A DNA stretch of 64,000 bases from Apostichopus japonicus (GCF_037975245.1 NC_092579.1:129001-193000); one strand, 5' to 3'. Positions 1-11,335 are shown, numbered from the stretch's first letter. The notes: generated by a model from the letters alone, not told the origin. Translations and numbers: made by a program.

Positions 1-484
1 TTCCCAATAGTTTTTTTTTCCATCCATAACCTTTTTGAAGATTGTCACCAGTCACACAGTGTTGGACCTTATTGCATGTCCTGTGGATCATTCACTGCTT
101 TTGTAGGTGATTCTACTACACGGCCCACAATATCCTAAAACCCCACTTTTCAAGTTTTAAGCCCATTATTTGTTCAGAATTTGAAAATTCAGATTTCTCG
201 TGAATAAAATCACTTCAAAACATACCCATAATGTTGCACAAAATTCAATCTATGGACAACCAATATATAGAAAAACCTTCAACCCCTAACAGACAGGTCA
301 AAATTGCACTAGTAGAGGGAAGTTTGATGAAGAATGTTGGTCAGGAAATTTTCGAAAATTCAGACACAGTTACTTTATTGGTGTACAAATATTGCAACCT
401 CTTATAACGGCTATTATAAAACTTGGTTAAAGGAAATGAAAAATACTAGATATTTCCGATATCAGATATTTCGAAACCGAACAC
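1..484. other. no feature seen (upstream AT-rich sequence)
   Basis: AT-rich sequence with no open frame of note and no clear repeat. I see nothing to annotate. Confidence 0.5.
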
Positions 485-977
485 TACACACATAGGCGTA
501 GGAGGCAGGGGCTGCAGCCCCCCCCCCCCAATTTTTCCCCCTGAAAATTCGAGCAATATGCTGAGAAATTTTCGGGCACCTACTGAAAGAAAAATAAATA
601 GCAATGATGTAGCTTAAGGAAATGAATAGTTTAAAAATTATCTCCTTGGTAATTAAAATAAAGGTCTTAGCTTGGCCGACTAATTCGCCATTACTACTGT
701 AAAAGAGAGTTTTGACATAATTGGACCTGTATGCTTTTTCTGCATCTACATAAGACATTTGGTTGTTTACATTAGCATCCGGCGGTATACTGCGCAACTT
801 TCATGGATAATACGGCACACGATGCCATGCGATGTAATGACCGATGCTTGCTTATATGATATAGGCATTAAGATGTTGAACGCGCGCTTGGCGCGCGAAA
901 AATTTTGGTTATATTTTTCGGGCAAGTCGTTACAGCCCCCAAATCCAATTGGGCTCCTACGCCTCTGATTACACACA
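485..977. mobile_element. small hAT-like non-autonomous element with 8-bp target duplication
   Basis: The element body is 493-969 (477 bp). TACACACA occurs directly at both edges (485-492 and 970-977), which is the 8-bp duplication typical of hAT elements. Its ends are imperfect inverted repeats: the left end reads TAGGCGTAGGAG and the right end, reverse-complemented, reads ATCAGAGGCGTAGGAG, so the left tip has lost or changed a few bases. The interior has runs of C and G and no transposase-like frame, so this is a MITE or deletion derivative. The superfamily call rests only on duplication length and terminal style. Confidence 0.55.
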
Positions 978-1620
978 TAGACAGTTTTGAGGCTGTTCAT
1001 CCATGGAACATGCATTTTCATGCTCACTGATATGGTGTGATATCTGCTCTTTGCTTTACAAATTCGAACAGGCGTGTAGCGAGTAATTTGCCAAGGGAGG
1101 GGCGAAGCCTGTAGGCAAACTATCTAAGCGTAGCGCCATCATAAGTTGGCGCGGAGCGTACAAGAAAATTTTGGCCGAAAATGCCTCCCATGTCGCTGGA
1201 AATGACACTTCCCATGCCTTGTAAGTTGCATCTAATCATTGTCTATTTTGAAATTACTAGCGATATCATAAAGAAAATTGGCTCGGGGGGGGGGGGCGGT
1301 CGCCCCCTTCCCGAAATGCGTCATTTCCCCGACGAATCGGTCGAGTTCAAGACCAGCAACAGTTGGTTCCATAGCACAATTGTTTTAAGGCGTTCATACA
1401 CACACGCTTTATCATAGACCATATATAGTATATATATAGAAACATTAGTGAGAGAGGAAAAATGGAACGTCAAAAATGGAGTTGTCGGTGTAAGGGCTAG
1501 GGTGAGGCGCACGTCCCCTCCGTAATCCACGATCTGTCACTGGCTACACTGTGTATATAATAGGGTTCAGTGCTGTGCTTATGACTGTTCCTCTTTCTCT
1601 TCCCGTGGTCTTGGCGTTTA
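978..1620. other. GC-rich repeat debris
   Basis: Short GC-rich blocks with homopolymers (G-run near 1286-1297) and phrases such as 'gcgtagcgcc' and 'ggccgaaaatgcctcc' interrupt the AT-rich background. The composition and the poly-G/C tracts resemble the internal parts of small DNA transposons such as the one just upstream. I could not pair termini or define an element. Open frames here are short and repeat-driven. Confidence 0.3.
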
Positions 1621-1752
1621 TCTTCTACTCCCTCTTTTTCTCCTTTTCTCTCTTTCTTCTTTTTCTTTTCCCTTCTTTCCTCTCCTCCTTTTCTTTTTTC
1701 CCCCTCTTTTTCCCTTTTTTCTTCTCTTTTTTTTTCTCTCCTCTTTTCCTTA
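1621..1752. repeat. polypyrimidine tract
   Basis: About 130 bases are almost purely C and T on the + strand (polypurine on -), capable of triplex-type structure. It runs into GC-rich sequence ending in CTGGATACGCGCCTGA near 1786-1801, which looks like one terminus of a further small transposon whose partner end I could not place. The lysine/glutamate-rich frame on the minus strand is a by-product of the purine run. Confidence 0.6.
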
Positions 1753-1852
1753 CCCGGGAGACGCGCGCCCCCAACGCCCCCCCCCCCTGGATACGCGCCT
1801 GAATTTTACCAATCTTACGAAGAGCGAGAAATGCAGCCCGGCAGATATTATT

Positions 1853-2283
1853 TACATGACACTCCATGTTCAGATTTTTGTCAATATGACTCCTAAGTTA
1901 CCAACATGTGAAACAGGTTCAATCGAGGCATGTGCAACTCTAACAAGTGGGATATGAGTGACAGATCTCATATGATTGTACGTCTTACACTCATACACAA
2001 GAGATGTACAGATATTATGATAACATGCTATACGGTCACAGGTCACAGAAACGACCACGAGGAGTCATTTACCTCATGCAGCATGTGTTGGATGAAGTTT
2101 TAGCCACCGTGACCGCCAAATATGATTTGGATAAATAATCTCACGCATTATTTTCTATTTATAGCCACAAAAAAACTATGCCACCAAATAATGGGGATAT
2201 TAGATACTATATCCCCACCTAAAATGTTGGGGGACATGTCCTCCCCCGTCCCCCCCCCCATGATCGCCGCCCATGGACGAGCA
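1853..2283. other. no feature seen
   Basis: No coding potential, inverted ends or repeats recognised, apart from C-rich short runs near 2243-2259. Confidence 0.4.
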
Positions 2284-2521
2284 ATAGATCCCATCGAATT
2301 TATGGGTAAGTATTCGACTGATCCCCGCTAACAGACGATCTATAGATCCCATCGAGTGTATGCGTAAGTATTCGACTGATCCCCGCTAACAGACCAGCTA
2401 TAAATCACATCGAATTTATGCGTAAGTACTCGACCGGTTCCCCGCTAACATACGAGCTTTAGGTCACATCGAATTTATGCGTAAGAAATCGACTGATCCC
2501 CGCTAACTGTAGATCCCATCG
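2284..2521. repeat. tandem repeat, about 58 bp x 4
   Basis: Degenerate direct repeats of a block containing GATCCCATCGAATTTATG, then CGTAAG, CGACTGATCC and CCGCTAACA. Successive copies start near 2284, 2342, 2400 and 2459, and a partial copy starts at about 2511. Copies differ by substitutions and small indels, so the array is old. Confidence 0.75.
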
Positions 2522-2869
2522 TACGTTTTATTGCAAGTAATAAGAGCCAAAATACTACGGAATTTATACAAGGTCCTCGTTGGCAGTTAATAATTTATTG
2601 TCAGTTTGAAAAACAAAGCGACTTAGGCCTAATGTAACTGTTAGCCTTTTTAGACCCCTCACGAAACCACGACTATGACTCATGAGGTATGAACAGCAAT
2701 GGGATAGCAAAGCCCACTATATGGCTCAAATTCCTTGAAGTTGCACCTAAACTAATATTAATAATAATATATTAAATACTACAATGGTTATACTAACTAA
2801 GGCTATATATTATATACCTAACGTTAGGCTAGGTACGTGCCTGTAACTTTACCACACATATCTCTTTTC

Positions 2870-3055
2870 TTAACTATATAGGTTGAAAGACTTTCGTATG
2901 TTCTGCACCGATTTTACAGAGATTTCCATCATTTCTGCTTTCTTTTTTTGTTTATAACATAGCCCTACAACATGGGCTAGTCGGTCTCTCTCGGACATAT
3001 TGGCTAATTCTGAAGCACTAAATCCTTTGAATTTGTATACGTATTTTGACGTCAT
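2870..3055 (-). CDS. short ORF with helix-turn-helix-like look, unassigned
   Basis: A 61-codon frame starts with a real ATG at 3055 and ends at TAA. It begins MTSKYVYKFKGFSASELA and continues with a charged, helical segment (SERDRLAHVVGLCYKQKKKA, EMMEIS, VKSVQNIRKSF). The spacing of two predicted helices around 'MMEIS' resembles the DNA-binding helix-turn-helix of transposases. That is an impression, not a match. No splice sites or flanking exons were identified. It could be a fragment of a DNA-transposon protein, a single exon, or chance. Confidence 0.25.
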   Translation of the reverse strand: MTSKYVYKFKGFSASELANMSERDRLAHVVGLCYKQKKKAEMMEISVKSVQNIRKSFNLYS

Positions 3056-3082
3056 AAAAGTGAATAGCGCCGCCAGATTCTA

Positions 3083-3222
3083 AGGAGACAACAACATCAG
3101 AGAAGACAATAGCATCAAAGTAGACAACAACGTTGAAGGAGAAAACAGCATAAAAGGAGACGACAACATCAAAAGAGACAACAACATGATAACAGACAGC
3201 AATGCATAAAAGTAAACAACAT
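3083..3222. repeat. degenerate short tandem repeat rich in GACAACAAC
   Basis: Roughly 18-bp periodic sequence built from GACAACAACATCA-like units with many substitutions. It produces the repetitive hydrophobic valine/serine frames on the minus strand, which are therefore not genes. Confidence 0.6.
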
Positions 3223-3753
3223 AGTACATTGCCCTTTCGGCGTTCCATACATTCGAGGGTGAAGGTTGAATATTTCCAGATCTTCCACAGTCATAGCAAA
3301 AGGCGGGTATATGTATAAAACAATTAGAAATGTTCACATAGTTTTCCTTAAAATGAAAATTATTCATTGTCGAAAACTAAGTATGTTTACTTTGGGAGAC
3401 TATTATTTTTACACTGGGGACCAGACTGGTGGAATTGCTCCATTGCCCATATCCCGACCCCCAGTTTAAGTCACCGCACCCCCCCCCCCCACTGGTCTCG
3501 CATTCCCCAGTTTGTACGTTATAAAGACCTTGGTCACAATTGATTTGTACCCCTAGTTCAATTTCCATGTTTGTACCTCAGTGCCTGTTCAGATGTACAC
3601 CAATCTCTTGTATACAACCTCACAATAATCTAGCATCATCTCTACCTAGTATTTGTAGCAGATTTCGTCAACGACCCATTAGCAGCCCAAGTTGAGATGA
3701 AAGTTGTGAACAAGTTAAATGTACGTGGTGTACGAATTGGTCAACAGGTTAAC

Positions 3754-3873
3754 ATGAACGTACCTATACTGGTTATCCTGCTGCTCTACGGATCAAGTTT
3801 AAATCAGCCTAGTTCTGAAATTCGAGTTCGTCATATGAGGAATAAAATCAGGAAATATACATTTTGTTATTAA
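3754..3873 (+). CDS. upstream ORF (39 codons) before the tetraspan gene
   Basis: ATG at 3754 in the context AACATGA opens a 39-residue frame ending with TAA at 3871-3873, only 8 nt before the main start codon at 3882 and in a different frame. The peptide has a hydrophobic start (MNVPILVILLLYGSS) followed by a basic tail (RVRHMRNKIRKY). If this stretch is in the 5' UTR, such a close uORF would be expected to lower initiation at the main ATG or make it depend on reinitiation. Whether it is transcribed or translated is not shown. It could also be chance. Confidence 0.3.
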   Translation: MNVPILVILLLYGSSLNQPSSEIRVRHMRNKIRKYTFCY

Positions 3874-3881
3874 ACTCCACA

Positions 3882-4197
3882 ATGGGATTAACGTCACTGC
3901 TATGTTTAGCTTTGCTTACTGGCTTTACCGCACTGGTTTTGGAGTCTGTTTCCATCGGAACGGAGTATTGGGCTGCTGCACAAGAGCATGAATCTTTCCT
4001 ACAGTATTTGCAGTATAATGTTACTAGGGATATGACACCACAGGAAGATGACGAAGCTCCCCCGCTTCATACACCGAAGTCACTAGTTAAAAATAAAGGA
4101 TTCTGGAGATATTGTGAATACAGACATGTCACCGACGACGATTTGAAGAATCTCAACTCTACGGACCTCACCTCACTTGTGGCATCTGAAACTGAAA
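3882..4197 (+). CDS. exon 1 of a claudin/PMP22/CACNG-superfamily tetraspan protein (TMEM178/TMEM114-like)
   Basis: Codes for residues 1-105 plus one base. The start is the ATG at 3882 (context CCACAATGG), the first ATG after an in-frame TAA at 3843-3845. Residues 4-25 (SLLCLALLTGFTALVLE and flanks) form TM1, followed by GTEYW with Trp at residue 30, the position typical of claudins. The first extracellular loop is long, with acidic and proline-rich stretches, then GFWRYCEY at 73-80, the equivalent of the family's GLW..C motif. N-glycosylation sequons lie at Asn46 and Asn92. The exon ends at an AAA|GTGAGT donor in phase 1. The long gap between W30 and GFW is more like TMEM178, TMEM114/235 or calcium-channel gamma proteins than classical claudins. 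Family proteins are plasma-membrane or ER four-pass proteins. The exact orthology is unresolved. Confidence 0.8.
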
Positions 4198-5404
4198 GTG
4201 AGTTTTGAAATTAAGTTTTATATTAGGGTTATCATCAACCAAATTACAACTATTGTAGCCTAGTACTAGTAGTAGTAGTATAGTCAGTATGTAGAGTCCG
4301 AGGGCTTGACAACGGACAGACTTTGAACACAAAACACAGAAACAAGAAATTACATGTGCACACTCTGAGGGTCTGGGAGGCTCTGCCTTACTTCTTTATT
4401 CAGTCTTACTAACTAGACTGCTTGTCTAGCTATTTACATAACATAAATGCATAAGAACAATGTACCATTGATAGGAGGAATGTAGCATGTACCATACCAA
4501 CTATAGACCACTGGTCTAGCTATTAACATAATATATGCATAAAGAACAATATACCATTGATAGGAGGAATGAACTGAATACAGTACTATGTCCACCTGGT
4601 ATACATATGTAAACTGACACACATACTTCTTAAACATAACAGGGCCAGTGCAAGCCGCATAAGTAATAAGCTATCTCTACAAGTATTGCGAAGTTCGGAA
4701 CACTGTTAAGTTCGGACACCCCTAAGAAATTCACGATTTCACCATGACAACCCATAGCAAGAGCCAATTTCACCAAAAACTACGAAGCTACAGTTATTTT
4801 CCCTCCAAAATGACCGTGTGCAAGTATGTACTTACATATTTGTCAATAAAATGAAGTTATACAGTAGTTTTGGGGTGTTTTAAGGCTTAGGTGTCCGATC
4901 GAACTTCGAAGTGTCCATGCTAGTAGTAGGCCAGTTGTAGGACCTACCTGTAGGTCTGCTATATATGGTAGCTGAAGTAATTTAGCAGGACAACCAAAAT
5001 CAGCTGTGGAGGTTGCCCGGCGGACCAGCAGTTGTTTACATCAAATTCAGATTGCATTTATCTAAATACTCCCGAAATAGGTAAAATAATAATCACCACC
5101 AATTGTGCTTGTGTACATGCTACTCACCAACCAAGACATCTCTCCTACAGTGTGTACATATTGGTCATTGTTACCTTTTTTTCTTTTTGGACAACCAAAT
5201 GGCCTAGGCCCATAGACCAGAGCATAAGTAGCCAATGCCTATGCCCAGCCTACCTAGACTTTATACTATTCTGAAGATTTCTGAAGAATGAGCCGAGAGA
5301 CTCAGCAAGCTGTAATAACTTAACTGTTATCTAGAGGAAAGTATTTGTTTTAGATGCATGCAATCTAATAATTCCAATCGTATGAAGTTTTTGTTCATCA
5401 TCTT
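4198..5404 (+). other. start of intron 1, with one short duplication
   Basis: Intron 1 runs 4198-18949. Inside this part a block of about 70 bp (TCTAGCTATTTACATAA ... CATTGATAGGAGGAATG) is repeated at about 4428-4482 and 4515-4573. Apart from a short GTA microsatellite near 4264-4280, nothing else is recognisable. Confidence 0.5.
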
Positions 5405-6452
5405 CAGTTTAGTTTGTTTGTTTATTTATATGTTTTTTCACATAAATATTTACAATGTGAAGGGAAGTCTTTTGAATGGCCTATACTGGCTTACCAATAC
5501 ATAAGACTCCCAGAAAGAAGAGAGAAGAGAGAAAGCAAAGGTGAAAATAATGATAATAATATGTAAATAATATTGTTACCACTAAATCACAATTAATAAA
5601 TGATAATTAATAAATGATAATAATTTTTAAATCAGGCATTTTCTAAATTTGGAGCTTGCTTTCTTAGTTTTTAAAGCATTTGATTGTGAGTTCAATGTTT
5701 TGGTTGCACGGTTTCTTAGGCTTAACATACTGTACCAGTGCGTGTATATTATGAGTTGTAATGTGCGTTGCTAGCCATTCTTGTATTATGATCATGGAAC
5801 TCTCTGTTGGTATTTATAAATTTGGAAACTGGTAATAATCCATTCCAAGCCTTGTATGTAAGTAAATGTTGCAATATTAACTTTTATAATATCATCTAAT
5901 TTCAATAAATTGAGTTTCTTAAAGAGTGGGCTTGTATGTTCTTTGCAGTGCTGCATGAGAATGAGATACTGTATATGACGTAAATATTGGACGCTTTTGT
6001 AGTATATTAAGGTGGCTTAAATGTGAACTCTTGTACCAGACCATATAATATAGCAATAATATGAATGTGGTGCTACTATATGCATTCTGAGTATATTCTG
6101 GGGGAGGATATGATTTAGCTTATTCCTGCACTTGTGCAATGCTGATGCAAACATATGGTCACTTCATGATAGTTTACTATCAATTTATCAATCCCTACAA
6201 ATTTGGTAATTGATACTTGATTAATTATTTACCATCCATTAATATCAGTATTCCAGTTAAGTGTTCTTCTTCCAATAAATACAATATAGTTAGTTTTGGT
6301 TACATTAAAAGTGATAACTTATTAGGGGCAAACCAATCAGAAAAATATATTTAATTCAGTAGAGACAGTATTATGTATGCTACAGTACATAATGTGCATT
6401 TTTGAACTCAAAGAAAATATCATTGGTTTCATCGGCAAACAAAATAGTACAG
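5405..6452 (-). mobile_element. decayed LINE (non-LTR retrotransposon), reverse-transcriptase remnant
   Basis: Read on the minus strand, the segment near 6441-6410 gives ILFADETNDIFFEF, a recognisable but mutated FADDTN box of a non-LTR reverse transcriptase. It is followed near 6340-6260 by DWFAPNKLSL, the usual 'W...NKLSLN' thumb motif. The lower-coordinate edge (about 5405-5470) looks like a LINE 3' end. The frame is full of stops and shifts. This is intronic, antisense to the host gene, and inactive. Confidence 0.55.
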
Positions 6453-6770
6453 GGTTACAGAAGACTACACATGATTTTTTCTCCCATTCATTATACTGTG
6501 AAGCAACATGATCTATTTTACACAAATGCTCTTATATTGACATCAAGGAGGTAGGGAATAATATCAATGATGACATTACAGAAGACTACACATGATTTCT
6601 TCTCCCATTCATTATACTTTGAAGCTACATGATCTATTTTACACAAATGCTCTTACAGTATATTGACATCAAGGAGGTAGGGAATAATATCAATGATGAC
6701 ATTACAGAAGACTACACATGATTTTTTCTCTCATTCATACTTTGAAGCAACATTATTTAACATTGTGTTT
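6453..6770. repeat. tandem duplication, about 125 bp x 2.6
   Basis: The block starting TTACAGAAGACTACACATGA recurs at about 6453, 6579 and 6701, with ATGATCTATTTTACACAAAT and GACATCAAGGAGGTAGGG inside. Copies are very similar, so the duplication is fairly recent. It arose inside the decayed LINE sequence. Confidence 0.8.
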
Positions 6771-7124
6771 ATATCAGAACTTTACACAAACATTGATTGG
6801 TTTTCTTTCATGGTGTATAAGGTATGAACCAGGAGAGATAATACTGTACTGCAAGTAAAATTCAGTTGAACTGCAACATTGCCTTTGTTCTGTTTCCATG
6901 TCAATGACATACATGTGAGAACAATTTGTGGTGGCCTTGCAGGGCAAACTTTTTTTTGGAGTTTCTTAGGTTGTACCTCAGAAACCTGGAATTACAGTTT
7001 GGTTGGCAGAACAGAAAATTAGGTTGTCCAATACATTGCAGCAAATAACAAAATTTTAGCATCCAGTAATGTACACTGTAGGAGAAATATAAGTTGGTGA
7101 AGGGCAAGTCCAAGCTATTTGCAC

Positions 7125-7521
7125 TGTGACGTACGGGACATTTCAGAGACTTAAATGTGTCTAAAAGTTATAAAAAATCTATTTTCCAGAAACTTTTTCA
7201 GGTTTTCATATTTGTTATTGCTGCTACTTTATTACAAACTCATGAAGATTTCCTACACTTGCTTTAAATAGGTCCCATCTTAATTAATGTACAGTGTGAC
7301 GTACGGGACCAGAGAATTTTGTGTTTTTTTTGCTAAAGAGCAAAGCTTAAATCGCTCTGAAATTAGGAGGGCAGTGATCAAGCTGTTATAACTAGTGAAT
7401 AGCCTAACCTTCCAAGGGCTAAGCTGTAACATATTAGAAAAAAATATGAAGCCATTCCAGTTCAGTGATTACACAAATGAAAATTGTCCTGTGACGTACG
7501 GGACATGTGACGTACGGGACA
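7125..7521 (+). repeat. cluster of four TGTGACGTACGGGACA motifs (forward)
   Basis: Near-exact 15-16 bp copies of TGTGACGTACGGGACA at 7125-7140, 7295-7309 (last base C), 7490-7505 and 7506-7521, the last two back to back. The DNA between copies shows no matching similarity, so the motif stands out as conserved islands in AT-rich sequence. The core CGTACG is palindromic, and TGACGTAC resembles a CRE/bZIP half-site. No function is known to me. Confidence 0.75.
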
Positions 7522-7749
7522 ATTTGTCCAAATAAAAATTGACTATGAAAACTCATATTTTTATTCCTGAATATACCATAACAAGCTGATTTCTACATAA
7601 AAACATTAATCTGGATATGTCAGAACAATGTCATTTGTAATTAAATGCCATATTTCCTTCTTTCGGGGATCGAAAAGAGCAGTGACTGTACTTGTGAGAT
7701 CATTCCACTACATAAAACATGGAATGCGTAAAGTATAAATCTACTCTAC

Positions 7750-8990
7750 ACATTCATCAAATACTCATAACATCAATTCTAGCTTTGTTAGACCACAAAT
7801 GATCCAAGATGCAAGTTTTGGTGCAAAACTGTCTCGGTATATACTGTACAACACTGTATCATACTCCCTATTATTGACCCTCAAGTTGAAATATGATCCA
7901 TCCCATTCAAAACATACCAAAATGTCCACAGTAACATACACATAATGTCCATCTATGAAACTAGTACAACAAAGAAAACTCTATAGACCTAATAATGGTT
8001 ACCAGACCAAATGCTCATTACATCAATTCTAACTTTGTTAGACCACAAATGATTCAAGATGCAAGTTTTGGTGCAAAACTGTTTCGGTATATATACTGTA
8101 CAGCACTGTACGATACTCCCCACTATTGACCCTGAAGTTGAAATATGATCCATCATATTCTACCAAAATGTCCACAGTAACGTCCACATAATGCCCATCT
8201 ATGAAACTAGTACAACAAAGAAAACTCTATAGACCTGATACTGGTACCAGACCAAATACTCATAACATCAATTCTAGCTTTGTTAGACCACAAATGATTC
8301 AAGATGCAAGTTTTGGTGCAAAACTGTTTCCGGTGTATACTGTACAGCACTGTATTATACTCCCCACTATTGACCCTGAGGTTGAAATATGATCCATCAT
8401 ATTCTACCAAAATGTCCACAGTAAAGTCCACATAATGTCCATCTATGAAACTAGTACAACAAAGAAAACTCTATAGACCTAATACTGGTTACCAGACCAA
8501 ATACTCATAACATCAATTCTAGCTTTGTTAGACCACAAATGATTCAAGATGCAAAGTTTTGGTGCAAAACTGTCTCGGTATATACTGTACAACACTGTAT
8601 CATACTCCCCACTATTGACCCTCAAGTTGAAATATGATCCATCCCATTCAAAACATATCAAAATGTCCACAGTAACGTCCACATAATGTCCATCTATGAA
8701 ACTAGTACAACAAAGAAAACTCTATAGACCTGATACTGGTTACCAGACCAAATAGTCATAACATCAATTCTAGCTTTGTTAGACCACAAATGATTCAAGA
8801 TGCAAAGTTTTGGTGCAAAACTGTTTCCGGTATATACTGTACAACACTGTATCATATTCCCCACTATTAACCCTCAAGTTGAAATATGATCCATCCCATT
8901 CAAAACATATCAAAATGTCCACAGTAATGTCAATGTAATGTCCATCTATGAAACTAGTACAACAAAGAAAATTCTATAGATCTAATACTG
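7750..8990. repeat. tandem array, about 245 bp x 5
   Basis: Five direct copies of a block containing CATAACATCAATTCTAGCTT, TTAGACCACAAATGAT, AAGATGCAAGTTTTGGTGCA and ATGAAACTAGTACAACAAAG. Copies start near 7765, 8008, 8260, 8505 and 8752 with a few indels. All the short ORFs here are the same repeat read in shifted frames. The array is bracketed by the GTGACGTACGGGAC motif clusters. Confidence 0.85.
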
Positions 8991-9466
8991 ATTATTGAAC
9001 AAACTCATGAGTGTTTGTCCTCTGCAAAAATTGGGCGAGCAAAACTCTACACTTGTAACTAAAAATCTCAATGTCTACTAAGTTCAGGACACAAGAACAT
9101 TGTTGCACAGTCATGATAGTCACACTTCACAAAAGGCCTACAAAATGTTGAAATGCAAACTCAACATTCTTAAAGTTGTCCGCATTCAATGTCAATGTTG
9201 AATAGCATTGTAGATGATTCTGTATCCCACACACACACACAATTGACTTCCCGATAGTATATTGAACAACACCTGGGCTGTTGGTGGTCATCAGTCAATG
9301 GTTTATTTGAAGCCATGTTGTGCTCTTCAGGCATGCAGGGATTATAAGTTGCAACTACCATCTTTCAACAAAATAGATTTGTAAGCATTGAAAGGTTTCC
9401 AGTTGAGGTCCCCATTGGAGCCCATGCATGTTTTTTATGTATAAATACAGGGTTTCCCCCACACTA

Positions 9467-9834
9467 TGTCCCGTACGTCACATTTTGTCCCGTACGTCAC
9501 ATTTTTTATTTTGATAATTAGATTTGCTGTGAATATTTTTTCAATTTTTTTGGGATGGATTTTGTTGAACAATGTTCTTAATTAGAACTTTACAGAATAT
9601 CACCGAAAAAAAATTGTTCGTCCATATCAAAACTTGAAAAAAAGTGCTGAAAATTGTGACGTACGGGACATCAGTATTTGGACACTAGCTAATTAGCATA
9701 TTTAATTGATGAACCCAAAAACATAATATGTCAAAATTATTGGAAGGAAGGGTGTATCATGTCCCACATAACTTATATTCAATAAGTTCATATTGCTGGC
9801 AGGGAAATAGAATTCCAAATGTCCCGTACGTCAC
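9467..9834 (-). repeat. second cluster of the GTGACGTACGGGAC motif (mostly reverse)
   Basis: TGTCCCGTACGTCACA (reverse complement of the first cluster's motif) occurs at 9467-9482 and 9486-9501 and again, without the final A, at 9820-9834. One forward copy sits at 9655-9670. With the forward cluster at 7125-7521, that makes eight sites in 2.7 kb, largely facing each other across the 245-bp array. Confidence 0.75.
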
Positions 9835-10886
9835 GCTGCAATTTGAATTTATGCAAATTAGCCGGCTGTAATTGTTCGAATAGGCAAAACAATTAAAAAA
9901 AATTATGAAAATCTGAAACTTCAATAATTCAGCTTTAACATGACACCACATTTAGGGAGCTTCAGTAAAGTTTGAAATTTGGCTTCTAGGGATACAAGAG
10001 CTTGGACCTGCCCTGAACAGAGTTTGAGGGTGATAACAATTTATAATTTTACCTATCTGGGAACATTAAAATGCAATATAAATTTAATTCTTACAACTAG
10101 TCATCCACTAGACAACCTACACAGCTGATTTTGATTGGCTGAACAGAATAGTGTCTCCGACAAGCTGACCACCATTAAAAATTAGCCCTGTATTGTAAGC
10201 CTGATACCTCTCACTTGGCTTTCTTTTTTGAAAGTTTTTTTTTGTGCACTGCAAGCTTACACAATGCATGTGATGAGCTCTTATAGCCCAAAATATACTT
10301 CATTATAGACACAAACTAACCAATCCATGACTCTACAATCATTTTTTGTACTATTGTGCAGTAAATAATTGACAAAAATGTACTTTTTTCCCAAAATTGT
10401 TCAGAGATGCAGCGAATTTTTTTAAAGTAAAACACAATGTCCATTCTTTGTAAATTGTTTTGGTTGAGATGAAAACATTAACTGGATGCATGCACAGGTC
10501 AGATAAAGGCTACCTATTTGACCATGCCAAGTAAATTAAGCATTTGGGCATTTCCATGAAAAAGTGGACATGGGCTCAAAATATAAATTCTGCAATGACA
10601 TCTTGTCATTGGTTAAACATATCCAAGTTTGTTGAATCAATATGATACCTTCCTAAATATTGATTTTTTGTTAGAAATTTGCATATGAAGTGAAAGGATG
10701 TTAATGCAAATTTTGTACACAAATTATAAACAGAATTTTTTTGTTCTCAAATTAAATGGTGATACTTAACTGATTTGTTCATTTATTGCTTACATAGGGC
10801 ACTAACTTCAGATATCACTACCAACCTTTTGAATATATAATCCAAAATAATCTATTTTTTGCTTTATTCAAACCTCTATTAGCTGA
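9835..10886. other. intronic AT-rich sequence, nothing recognised
   Basis: No coding potential, tandem structure or paired termini seen. Confidence 0.4.
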
Positions 10887-11316
10887 TGTAACGTGAGTTA
10901 CCGAAATAATTATTTTTTCCCCATATCAAATATGTCACTATTAAAAATCTCATCATTGGATTTTGTTTTCTACTCATCATCCCGAAATGTATCCCTACTG
11001 TATATGTTTACTAGTAGGTAAGGTATAACTGCCATATTTCACTTTTCTTTGAGTTCATTTAGTATGAGGACACTTTTTGAATAATATTTGTTTTCCAATT
11101 TTGGCGCTTTTAGAAATTTATGTAACGTGAGTTACCGACTCTTTTTGCCCTATAAAATCTACATGAAGCACATTTTTTTTTAAAATTTTTTGCTAAGGTA
11201 TGCCTCAGCATTGTGGTAACTACTGTAGAAGAAGTAATTGATCAAACTCATGTGTTAGTAAAATATATGGTACAAAAAGAAGACGAAAAACATCAAAAAT
11301 GTAACGTGAGTTATCG
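10887..11316 (+). repeat. three copies of a TGTAACGTGAGTTACCG motif
   Basis: The 17-mer TGTAACGTGAGTTACCG occurs at 10887-10903 and 11121-11137, with one substitution (GTTATCG) at 11300-11316. Its core GTAAC-GTGA-GTTAC is an inverted repeat. Like the GTGACGTACGGGAC motif a few kb upstream, it is about 14 bp, begins GT and ends AC, and sits in otherwise unrelated AT-rich sequence. Confidence 0.65.
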
Positions 11317-11335
11317 TGGAAATGCCCATTTACGT

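Noticed and set aside
1551-1867. Phenylalanine-rich and lysine/glutamate-rich ORFs on the two strands
   Set aside because: Both are translations of the polypyrimidine tract.
3301-3325. TATA-like word (GTATAAAAC) upstream of the tetraspan gene as promoter
   Set aside because: Such words are frequent in AT-rich DNA. About 560 bp from the ATG with no initiator or transcript evidence; not strong enough to list.
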